A stretch of DNA of 64,000 bases, from the NCBI GenBank assembly GCA_002633005.1, contig NMRA01000018.1, positions 1,572,814-1,636,813 of the forward strand, read 5' to 3'. Source of the DNA: Phoronis australis. Its lineage: Eukaryota > Phoronida > Phoronidae. Of the stretch, positions 12,387 through 21,678 are shown piece by piece. The translations under genes and the position numbers were made by a program. The notes beneath the pieces are model-generated. The model made no database searches. It was not told the DNA's origin and saw only the letters and a list, made by a program, of their open reading frames with translations. Every line of letters starts with the position of its first letter. Position 1 is the stretch's first letter.

Positions 12387-12408
12387 GTTTGAATAATAAC
12401 ACCGAAAC
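12376..12408 (+). ncRNA. Degenerate hammerhead-ribozyme-like core in PLE-1
   Basis: Order TTGATCA, TGGTGTT, loop, AACACC, GAAAC resembles the hammerhead core CUGAUGA - stem II - GAAAC. GGTGTT (12384-12389) pairs with AACACC (12398-12403). The inverted partner at the other end of the element reads CTGATGATGGTGG, keeping the exact CTGATGA but lacking the rest. Hammerhead ribozymes are known in Penelope terminal repeats. This copy has two core changes, and stems I and III were not resolved. Confidence 0.4.
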
Positions 12409-12459
12409 ATTTCAAGTCGGTTTAAAACCGTGGTTGTTTTCATTAATTTTATCTTACTA

Positions 12460-13714
12460 CCCACGATGCAAGTGACAAGCTTTTAGTTAATTTCCTGTTC
12501 GTTAACCTTTGCCCTTGCCAAGATCCTCTCTAGTATCTTCCACGATATGGTTCTGTTATACAATTGCCTCTGTACACTGTAGCAAGTCTTAATGCTTCGA
12601 CTACTATAGCACATCCAAATATCTTCTTGATTCTAGCCTTTATTATATTATTCTACTTATTTAGCGATTGGCTAATAAAAACCACATGATCTTATCTAAT
12701 CATATCATTGGCTGTTACAATTTGCTCTCAGAAATTTCTAGAATCTCTAGAGTGCTTTGACCCCAGAACCAAAGTAGTAAACACCATTAAAAAATAGATT
12801 TTGACGTTAAAGTACATGTCAACAGGTTTGACCCCATGATCTAAAAGTACATACAATGTATGCACAAATTTTGGGCAACTTAAAATGGATCTATTCTAAC
12901 TAATTACTTAATCAATATTTATTCTGACAAATACAAACATTTAAAATTTGATCATAATCTTTCGGACGGTCGAAACCACAACAAGTGTCAGTTCCTGTAT
13001 TATTTGACAAAACAGTGAAAGTTACTATTCTTTTTAAATTAAAGTGATTACTTTCACACTTTACCAAATACTGCAAATCTTGTATTCATGTACTGCAATT
13101 TGTTGAAAGGTTCTTAACTGACGACATTCTCAGTTTAGCACTACATTTCTATCTTCTACTTTATAAACATCATTTAATTGTTTGAAATAGTAGTTCCACA
13201 TTCCAACACTAGGTGACAACCAGGCTTGAGTAAAAATTTGCATTTTAATGTGAAAAAACAAAAAACTGCGTGTCTTTATGGCTTTTTACAGCCTTAGGAA
13301 ACGCTATTTGTAGTATCGCACCGTACTGACATCAACTCGACTCGGTTAAATTTGGGAGACGCATCTTCAACTTTTGGCTCAAAAATGTATTTTAATGGAT
13401 ATTGGATTTTGATTGGTATAATTTTGAAAGAAGAATTAGTCCTTTTTGGTCCTAATATATGATGGGAATGCTTTCACACCAAATGATTTCTGTCTCCAAA
13501 GTAAATACATATAATGGGACGTGCACTTTTACGAGAAGTTCAGTGTATAAACTTCAAGTAATCGGTCTAAATACAAAGGGTTTTACTACGTGTGCATTGA
13601 CAGATGTATGATGTGTTTCAAATAATTCACATGCTATCTCACTCATTGACCCTTTTCCGACTATTTGTCATTTCTCCGGCGTTGTCTTTATCATGTTTTT
13701 CAAATATGTTATAG
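12460..13714. other. Intron 3 of PLA2 copy 1
   Basis: No gene. 10965-11403 plus 12450-12930 aligns with 39480-40395 in copy 2 (e.g. GTGACAAGC...GTTCGTTAACC...CCCTTGCCAAGATCCT), and 13355-13714 aligns with 46750-46911 plus 48709-48900. Confidence 0.6.
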
Positions 13715-13848
13715 ATGCTGCTACGTTCATGACCAGTGCTATGATAGAATCGTCCACAACAAGATTTGCGGATTCAATGGAGACGCCACTGGCTTGTACT
13801 TCACGAGATATCACTTCAGTTAATGCCACAATCGCAAGGTTACGTGCA
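13715..13848 (+). pseudogene. PLA2 copy 1 exon 4 with an in-frame stop
   Basis: 134 nt, acceptor TATGTTATAG, donor GCA-GTAAGT. It encodes CCYVHDQCYDRIVHNKICG, the catalytic His-Asp helix, and is three codons longer than copy 2 in the middle. Codon 36 is TAA (13821-13823) where copy 2 has GAA, just before the conserved cysteine of the FSxC segment. Its 3' half begins a three-unit tandem repeat. Confidence 0.75.
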
Positions 13849-14035
13849 GTAAGTTGTACATTTATTCATCCGTGCCATCTAGTGAATGTACATCTTGAGA
13901 TATCATTTCAGTCGATGCGCTAATCGCAAGCTAACGTGCATTACGTTGTATATATACATCTGTTCACTACTGCCATCTCGTGGCTCTACACCACGAGACC
14001 TCACTAATTGCAAGTTGTGTTGTACACCAACATGT
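13790..14035 (+). repeat. Tandem repeat made from the PLA2 exon 4 end and its splice donor (copy 1)
   Basis: Units 13790-13882, 13883-13980 and a partial one from 13981 share TCACGAGATATCACTTCAGT-like, AATCGCAAG and GTGCCATCT blocks. Only the first unit has a usable GTAAGT donor. Confidence 0.75.
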
Positions 14036-14491
14036 ATCCTGCAGGGCCATCACTTTACCAATGTCATCGTTTGTTACCGAGTTGGTCTACTCGTAGATGT
14101 GCGTTACATTAGAAACTCGAAGACTCGTACAGCAGCCGTGTGTTCTTCGTAGATTTAAACACAGATCGCGAACTACAGAATCCTTCGATTTCAAGAACAC
14201 TGGTGTATAAGGGCAATTACCGCACTAACGACGACTTCAAGACAAAATATTCAGACTGAAATAAATTAAACTATCCTGGACTAAACTGGTGATTTTTCTA
14301 TCTTCCGGATTTTTGAAATTTAATTCCTGTAAAAATTAATGTTTAAATTGTTTTTCTTCCAAAAAAGTGCGATAAATAGTAGCCCAAAGTGAAGTCATCG
14401 TTTCTTTTTTTGACCAAAGGACATAACGGCGGCATGTAACTAGTTTATGACAAATGATACGAGGACGCTTCACAATAGACAAAGTTATTAT

Positions 14492-14647
14492 CAGGGCCCA
14501 GTTGCATAAAATTTATACGCCGTATAGCAACAATGACGTCGCATTATCACGTGTCACGTTGTTATTGTTGAACAATGCACGTGACGTCACGCAACAATCA
14601 AACTTATCCAGCGGATAACTTTTGAAGCTTTATGGAACCCAGCCCTG
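14492..14647. mobile_element. MITE, CAGGGCCCAGTTGCATAAA ends
   Basis: 156 bp bounded by CAGGGCCCAGTTGCATAAA and TTTATGGAACCCAGCCCTG. The corresponding intron of copy 2 (around 49595-49605) lacks it. Confidence 0.7.
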
Positions 14648-14833
14648 ATCTTGGAAACCGCTTTCGTCTGGAGTTGAAACTGTGCGAAGATATTCGTTTT
14701 ACAGCAGGAAAATGATCGAAATCAAGAGTTATACCATTTTACCAGTGACCGGACGTGTGACATTTGATAAAACTGTGCCAGGATGAATGCTAGACACAAT
14801 ACATATTGATATTATCACCCGCGTCTTTTTCAG

Positions 14834-15003
14834 CCGAGATGACGGACTACCCGAAGAAATGGTGGCAACCGTGGTATTGGGGAAAGTTTCCCACTGAGTG
14901 TCGAGTGGCAAAGTGCAAATGTGACTTGGAGTCGGCTGAATGCTTTGCCCAAAACCCTGTAAATCCGAAATATCAGAATTATGATGTGAAGAAGTGCAAA
15001 TGA
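14834..15003 (+). pseudogene. PLA2 copy 1 exon 5, still open
   Basis: After CTTTTTCAG the exon is open to TGA at 15001-15003. It encodes an aromatic-rich insert (PKKWWQPWYWGKFPTE), then CRVAKCKCDLESAECFAQNP and a tail ending KKCK. The protein pattern matches exon 5 of copy 2 throughout. A transposon begins 22 nt after the stop. Confidence 0.75.
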
Positions 15004-15024
15004 ACGCCAAAAGCGTGTTGCACG

Positions 15025-15967
15025 CATAGGCGGATTTAGGGCTGCCGCAATAAAATAAAACAGCAAGAGCGTAGGGAAATGTTGAGTCTATTAATTAACC
15101 CCGGTAATTAAAATTATACGGATGAAACAAGATTTAAATGTGTGCAGTTTTAGTGTTTGGGGGAGGGGGGGGGGGCTCAGATCCAATTTCAAGTGTCAAA
15201 TTCGGAACACGGCATATTCGTAACTATGGCTAAGTATAGGCCCTAACGCGATATCCCAGGCGACCGGCAGTGGCGCTGCGCACTACGACTACGTCTCCGT
15301 CGGCAGTGAACAAAATTTACTTCATTTTTAAAGAAAATGGAACCTGAGTGACGATGAAAAAACAGAAGCTGCTGGTAAGATGTGAATTTTAATCGAAGCC
15401 TTAGTGAATAACTCAGAAACTCATAATTCTCTCTTTGTCAGACCTTAACTTAAGAAGATTTCCAAAGCAATCCCGCCATTATTGCCAACACGAAAAACGG
15501 ATTTGGTCTTTTGGGCATTTGAAGACTATATTAACTACAACAAATATGTTAAGAACCAATTGCACAAAATATAAAACGTGTAATAAGCATTACAAAAAGA
15601 AGTAGGCTTCGTGCGCAAACGTTGTGGACCATAAAGAAGTAGGTCTCTTAGTTTAAGTGTAGTAGCTAAAGCATGGTGGCGTAGTGGTAAAGCACGCCCG
15701 CTCTATCCGCCAGGTCGTGAGTTCGAGTCTGTGGTACTGGCAGTTTTTCCTGTTTGACACGTTCTCCATTTTTTGCCTTTTTTTCTTGGATAATACTTCA
15801 GGAATCAAGGAAAATGCTTCATTTTTAGAGGAAAAAACAGAAAAAATCCTGGGCGGGACGTGGGTCCCCCCATTCGGTGCTATGCGCACCTACAATCGTG
15901 GTTTGAGCAAATGCTTACAGTCGGACAAAACGTTGGCCCCCCTTGTGATATCCTAGATCCGCCACTG
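15025..15967 (+). mobile_element. Composite non-autonomous hAT-like element, copy A, in the PLA2 copy 1 3' UTR
   Basis: Left end CATAGGCGGATTTAGG, right end CCTAGATCCGCCACTG; flanked by GCACG (15020-15024 and 15968-15972). Copy 2 shows the empty site GTTGCACGTGTGAATA at about 50651. It contains a poly-G tract, a TAAGTATAGG...CGCGATATCCCAGGCGACCGG segment shared with copy B, and a tRNA-derived SINE-like part near its right end. No transposase. Five-bp target duplications and CAGTGGCGGATC-type ends suggest the hAT5 group (inference). Confidence 0.75.
15671..15741 (+). repeat. tRNA-derived SINE head (family S2) inside copy A
   Basis: A box-like GGTGGCGTAGTGGTAAAGC and B box-like GAGTTCGAGTCTG are spaced as in tRNA. 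A second copy is at 30566-30636. Both are followed by about 225 bp of shared sequence ending GATATCCTAGATCCGCC. Translations of this repeat give lookalike proteins (LIPEVLSKK..., MIPEVLSKK...) at 15653-15889 and 30263-30703, which are not genes. Confidence 0.65.
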
Positions 15968-16607
15968 GCACGTGTGAATAACAATACATTCATCAAATAT
16001 ACCGAGAGTAGCGTTGACGAAGTAATGTCCCGCAAGACATTCCGAGTATCGACCGAGCTAGACCTGAGGTTGAGGTCGATATGCGAAATAATGTCGGGAT
16101 ATATATGTATCTACGCCAGTTGATCCATAATGCAGTTGAAGAAGCTCTAGGCTTGTGGGACAGGCGAAACTGCAAATGGACCAGCTGAGCTGAGGCTGAA
16201 AAAAGATACGTCGCTGGCCTCTCTGATCTGCAATTACAGTCACGTGTAGCGCGCATTCTAATTTCTGAGTGTTTAAATAGAGATTTTGGAATTCTTGGAA
16301 ACCATTTTCCGGCATTTATGTTTCCGAGTAATTTTCGTAAACATGTGACTCTCAACAGCTTCACGTGTGCAAGAACAACAAACGTGCTCTTATGATGCGG
16401 GGACTTTAAGTTTTAAAGAAACATAGCCGGAAACTCGGGTCACAGGCAATACGTATATGTGCCATTTTCGAATTTTTGGATTGGCCTGAAGCCCATGTAT
16501 GCCTACCACGTCATTCAGCTCCCCCCATAGGCCTGTGGATTTCTTATTGAGCAGACAGATGTCTGGATATTTCATCAAAATTGCTCGAGAAAGGTCGCGT
16601 TTCGGAC

Positions 16608-16935
16608 CTGGGCCCGGAGTCTAATCTTTGCACTCGAATTCAAACTAGAATTTTTTTTTCGTTTTTTCCCTTCTACTCGCAATAAGTGTCTATAGTTCCG
16701 ATTTATTTACGTTTTGGTGTATATGGACGGGTGTCTAATCTTAGGTTGAACTTGACAACCTCAACATGAAGTTATAAGTCCGCACTCGAAATCTGTAGTT
16801 GTATCTTAGATTTGGGGTCATCAAAACCTCATCTGCGTAAACCATTTTGTACTGTGGCGTAGAATTATACAAAATTATTTTGAACTGTCAAAAAGTGATT
16901 TCGAGTTTAATTTTGAACATAAAGATTAGACCCCA
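16608..16935. mobile_element. MITE family M2, first copy
   Basis: Ends GGGCCCGGAGTCTAATCTTTG and AAAGATTAGACCCC are inverted repeats. Same family at 50896-51297 and 52096-52500. The upstream flank (16130-16600) aligns with 51460-52090, so this copy and the 52096 copy are probably orthologous in the duplicated blocks. Confidence 0.65.
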
Positions 16936-17149
16936 GTACATGATACAAGCGTTAAGCGCGCAGGGTATTAAAATAAGGTAAGAAACTCCTAACGCGGCTC
17001 GTGAGACACCGAGAATTAGCACTGCCTTCGAAGTGAGTAAACGGAACATCGTCTCGAAAATTTCGGTTATAAGTTCATCTATTTCGAAGGTTTGAATGAA
17101 ACCTGAGGTCAATATTCACTTGATTAAGGCCCAGTTATTGCAAAACATA

Positions 17150-18113
17150 CTTTATTATCCAGTGTACACTTTGAAAGGGCACGTTTCAGTTCGCCAGGTG
17201 ATGGGTGGCTAATTGGAAACGTCCTTCTAAAACTGGTGGCGTAAGAGGATTTACAAATTTGGAACTACTCGGGTATGAAACACTGGCATCTGCCCAGGGC
17301 GACGAACATTTCCCCTCTGATGGGCCTAGGTATATGGAGACCATATTGAGGAGGTTTTTGAATTTTGAAAATTGGACAAGAAATGTGACTTTTACAACGT
17401 TTATTTAACGTTGAAATAATATTATCGTATCCTCATTAATTCTACCGGCTGTGCAACATGATACGGCCAGATACCAAACCACCAGGCAGAAGTTGGATTT
17501 TTAGGTAAGCCAAGTAACATCGCACAATTCTTGGGATGACAAGAGCAAGATATTGCTGTGTATTTTCAATGAGAGCACGTGATTTTAGCTGGATTTTTAC
17601 CCCACGAGAATACTTTTGAACAATACCTTGTGAACGTATTCCTTATAGTCCAGTGTTTGGTCGTCGTCATGTATAGGCCTATGGAACATGTAAGGCCAGA
17701 ACATCAAAGAAAATTTACAATGTCCTGAAATTTCTCGAACCCCAGAAAACTCACCGAACGCCGGTTACGAAATTCCCAATGCCCAGATAGCTCACAGCCT
17801 CACAGAAAGTTTGCAACCTCAAAAAAGTTCACTCTGTTGTACTGGAGGAACATAAAAGGCCTTGAGCCGAAGGAATTTGCATGAACCTCTCGTTTGCATG
17901 TGCTGCATGGTAACTGTCAATGATTTGAATCATCTTAAAGAATGCAACAGCTTATTTGAAATAGCATGAGCAAACAAAATTACAAATCGAAACAGAATGG
18001 AAGCGATTACAGATTTTGTGGGTAAAATTGTGTTTGTTTTTTCTTCAATAGTATGCAAAGCAGATACATTTCAGTCACGTTTATTGGATACATTCGATAT
18101 TTACCCCACGACG
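17150..18113. other. Spacer, nothing recognised
   Basis: Downstream of the duplicated block; short chance ORFs only. Confidence 0.5.
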
Positions 18114-18636
18114 TTATATGTTTATATACATAATTATACTATATGTTATAATGTATATGTATATATACATAATTATACTATATGTAGTAATGTATATGTA
18201 TATATACATAATTATACTATATGTAGTAATGTATATGTATATATACATAATTATACTATATGTAGTAATGTATATGTATATATACATAACTATACTATAT
18301 GCAGTAATGTCTATGTATATATACATAACTATACTATATGTAGTAATATATATGTATATATACATAATTATACTATATGTAGTAATGTATATGTATATAT
18401 ACATAACTATACTATATGTAGTAATGTCTATGTCTATGTATATATACATAACTATACTATATGTAGTAATGTATATGTATATGTATATATACATAATTAT
18501 ACTATATGTAGTAATGTATATGTATATATACATAATTATACTATATGAATAATGTATATGTATATATACATAATTATACTATATGTAGTAATGTATATGT
18601 ATATATACATAATTATACTATATGTAGTAATGTATA
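18114..18636. repeat. 39-bp AT-rich minisatellite, about 13 copies
   Basis: Unit contains TGTATATGTATATATACATA then ATTATACTATATGTAGTAA. Because 39 is a multiple of three and the unit lacks stops in several frames, long spurious ORFs appear on both strands. A few units have 6-bp insertions. Confidence 0.95.
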
Positions 18637-18886
18637 TGATAATGCGACACAGAAATAGACAAACTTCTTATCGCATGAGCGTAATAATTATCCGTCCCAA
18701 ATACAACTATCGAAAGGAGGCGCTGTGAAAAGATCATGTAACACGACTTCTCATTGATTAAGAGAACTAATTAACAATCGGAAGTACATGCACAGCGATG
18801 TAGTGCGAGGTGTTGCAAACTAACCTTACATGTAAATACCTAGTCTCCAACTGAATTTAAACATTAATCTTTGTAACTTTTGGTTC

Positions 18887-19172
18887 TACGGTGGCTGTGA
18901 AAGGACGGCAACGCAACTATTTTTCTCCGTTGCTAACTCTATCGGTAGACTTACTATCTCTATCGATAGACTTACTATTTCTATCGATGGACTTAGAAAC
19001 TCTATCGATAGACTCGAAATAATAAGTCTATCGATAGAGTTAGTAAGGCTATCGATAGAGATAGTAAGTCTATCGTTAGAGTTAAGAAGTCTATCGACAG
19101 AGGTATTAAGTCTATCGATAGAGTTAACAACGCAGAAAAAAGTTGCCGTGCCGTCCTATCACAGCCACCGTA
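18887..19172. mobile_element. Fold-back element with palindromic TATCGATA-type cores
   Basis: Ends TACGGTGGCTGTGAAAGGACG and its near-complement at 19150-19172. The interior has nine roughly 22-bp units with the core CTATCGATAG or one-base variants. Units left of about 19020 are oriented opposite to those on the right, so the whole 286 bp can snap back. No coding capacity. Confidence 0.8.
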
Positions 19173-21432
19173 CGTTTGTATGTAAGGAAAGATGGAGAGC
19201 CAAACGCTATCAACAAAGACGTTGATGTTATGTGCTTTGTTGTTATGTAGACCTAAGTCACGTGGAGGACATTAAAATCCAAAGCAAGGCTCACTGCGAT
19301 AAGGTGGCACTGAATAGTTAGGCTACGGCCGCGGCCAATTTGCACTGCCAAAATATAGAAATTTTGGGGTAGGCCAAGTTTGGGGGCATTTTGTAGGTGG
19401 GCATTGCACGTAGGCTCAGTGAATGTGGTTTGTTTGTATTTGTGAACATGCTGTGAATAAAAAAGGCCACTTTCTTGGCTGTAGCTGCACTCTTCTTCAA
19501 GATGGCGGCCCCCGGCTGCAATTGTGCATTGTTGGGTAGCGACCGAGAAATTGGCTGTGGTTTTAGGTAGCCCTCAAACAAGCAAGAATTGCCAAAAAAC
19601 TAGTTGGTTGACAGTACTTTTTGACCACATTTTCGGAATCGGTAGGAAATTTGCTTTCAGACTCTAATGTTGGTTTTAGTCGTGCATTGGCAGGGAAGTG
19701 GTGTTTTTCGGGTGAAAAGTGCCGATTTTGCATTATTTTGCCCTTATTTTTCTTAGACTAGCTTGGTTTTCAGTGGGAATGAAATGGTCAAAAATACAAG
19801 AAAGAATAAAGTTTCTGTGCTCATCTGCTGGGCTTTTTATGTGAAATAATTGAAAACATGCCATTCTTTGCATCCTGTTTTTGACAGAGTGAAGAAAAGG
19901 TTACAAATCAAGTGAAGTGTGTTTTGCTAGGCAAAACCCAGTGAGAACTGTTCTGTGCCTCCATAAACAAAGCGGAAATTTACATTGCGTGAGTTAAATG
20001 GCCGGTCTTTCGAGTCCAACCTGGGTATTACATCTTGAAAATGTGTCGATAATTAACCAAAGAGACGTAGAAAACTACATTATAGAACAAGTCAATGCAC
20101 CAAAGAGTTGTCTGACGAAAGGGTATAAGTTTTTTTCGGAAAACTAGGTTCGAAACATGAAAAGTAAAGATGACCTAATTGCGGCGATCGTCACGGTAGT
20201 GTTACGAATTAGGTATTATGCTGAAGGCAGGGCTTCGTTTCTTCTTGTAAATTGTTGATAAAAATGCTTTTTACACGAACCAGGTCATCTGCTTGTATTG
20301 TTGACGAGCTAAAGATATATTCGACAGTGGTGGCTTATCGCATTTTGCTGTCATGTGCAATTAGTCACATCTGGTTTAATTTGTTGATCAAAAGTATTAA
20401 TACCAAGCATATAGCCTATGTCCTGGTGAGGTAGGGACTACTGGGACTAACAAGTGCTTTGTCATTGATCTGAAAGAATAACTGATGTTATTAAATATAT
20501 TTTTTATTAAAATTAAAAACCAAAAATAAAAATTATTTGACCATTTTTTAAATGTTGAAAAAAACGAGCACAGCCTCAGAAATCGCTTTCGCATTATATC
20601 CAGGTTCTCATTCACTCCATTACACACATTCACAAGTAATTATTTGACCATCAATTCTGCTTTCTTGGTTTTAATAATTCTTATATACAGCTGTACGTCT
20701 ATTTCATGTGTTAGGTTTCAAAAATCAATCTGGACCAAGTTGAATTTTAAAATTAAAACACCCGACTTGTTAGTCCAAAGCATAACCTTGTTTTTCAGCT
20801 CAATTTCAGTTAACTGCACAGAGCAAGCATAGTTATCATGTTTCTTCAGGGCGGCCTCGTTCATCCGCGGAAAGGTGCTTGTGTGCCTTCGTGAGAGGAG
20901 CATTTTTTCGCCGAGTAAGGGGAAAATCTACCTCCCAATCATCATCAATAGCACACCCGCACTTTGCCCTTTCAAATTGTCACCTATGTGGATACAGGCG
21001 GTTTGAGCTTCGGAGAGAACTTTTCAATCAATAGGGGAATTTTAAGGGCCTCGTGGGGGGAATTTCGGGGGATTTTTGAGAGGGGAATAGGGCCGATATT
21101 CGGCCCTAAAATCGAGTTATTGAGGGCCCTGTCTTTTTTGAAAGGAAACATGCATCATCTTTCACCCCGTAGTTTTGAAAACACAGCCTGGCTGAACGAA
21201 GATTCTCCTGTCGTTGCTATGACGCTCGGCAACCAAGATGCGAGAAAACATGATCAAACTTTCCGAAAACATTTATAAATTTTACAGGGACACATTTTTC
21301 TTCGTCGTGCGTATGGCAACGACCCAACGCTTCCGAATCTCAACGTCCTCAGGGATTGTAAAACAGACAGTTAAGTGTCCGTATTTTTTCTAGCCGTTCA
21401 AGCAACGCGGAATACAACCAGTATGCCGATAA
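19173..21432. other. Spacer, nothing recognised
   Basis: Only short ORFs without recognisable motifs or coding pattern. Confidence 0.4.
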
Positions 21433-21678
21433 GCCAACAGAGATATCGTAGCGAGCCTCGTTTTGGAACGTGCCTCCTGTCGGCGTGAATTAGGTCTATA
21501 TTTAAGTGACCCGACGTTGTCCACCACTAAAAGTTCCAGTTCACGACCGGTTTCATTTTATTCCGGTCGCAATTCTGGTGACGTCATCATACTCACCTGC
21601 TCCATTGGATACCAGCTGGTTGGAAACGACATTCTCACGTGCACCCCGTTCGAAGTGACCCACCGCCAACGTGTGAAG
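21433..21678 (+). CDS. Possible lone sushi/CCP-domain exon
   Basis: An open frame from after TAA (21430) to a good donor AAG-GTAAAT at 21679. It encodes SGDVIILTCSIGYQLVGNDI then LTC, which fits the GDxVxxxCxxGYxLxGxxxxxC core of complement-control-protein (sushi) domains. The usual closing Trp and last Cys are not seen, and no ATG or partner exons were found. It could be one exon of a gene otherwise not visible, a decayed exon, or chance. No function is claimed. Confidence 0.35.

Larger units (their letters stand above)
11404..12449 (-). mobile_element. Truncated Penelope-like retroelement (PLE-1)
   Basis: Minus strand encodes the end of a Penelope reverse transcriptase (SSFVYKVGLIKTLIDRVYRIS) and a GIY-YIG endonuclease in 11473-11940: FNPKDKIPMGLRSRVVYKYI, CAGCGSNYIGETLRHLKIR, TREHL, then KIREALHI. 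Flanked by 10-bp target duplications TATCTTACTA (11394-11403 and 12450-12459). Copy 2 has the uninterrupted site near 39915 (GTAGTATCTTACTACCCAC). About 150 bp of the 3' end recurs inverted at the other edge (11445-11593 against 12233-12386), an arrangement known for Penelope elements. Frames are broken, so it is inactive. Confidence 0.85.
452..15003 (+). pseudogene. PLA2 copy 1, probable pseudogene (five exon relics)
   Basis: All five PLA2 exons are recognisable in order: 452-587, 1473-1518 (relic), 10216-10379, 13715-13848 and 14834-15003. Three independent lesions argue against a functional enzyme: exon 2 has lost its acceptor (TTTTCAT instead of TTTTCAG) and is 46 instead of 51 nt; exon 3 has an extra base at a run of five Ts (10295-10299), just upstream of the calcium loop; exon 4 has TAA at 13821-13823 where copy 2 has GAA. 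Exons 1 and 5 remain open. Intron 2 is 8.7 kb and filled with retroelement debris; intron 3 holds a Penelope-like element. The T-run lesion alone could be a sequencing error, but the exon 2 and exon 4 lesions are not of that kind. A transcript skipping exon 2 is possible but would still meet the other two. Confidence 0.75.

Noticed and set aside
13886-14152. ORF MYILRYHFSRCANRK...
   Set aside because: The similarity to PLA2 exon 4 comes from unit 2 of the tandem exon-end repeat, with no independent gene structure.
15653-15889. Minus-strand ORF starting MRIAPNGGTHVPP
   Set aside because: It lies on a tRNA-derived SINE part; the similar frame at 30263-30703 arises from the second SINE copy, so shared peptide LxPEVLSKK is repeat-derived.
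17997-18552. ORFs of 183, 144 and 139 residues on both strands
   Set aside because: Pure translations of the 39-bp AT minisatellite; low-complexity repeats with no coding signature.
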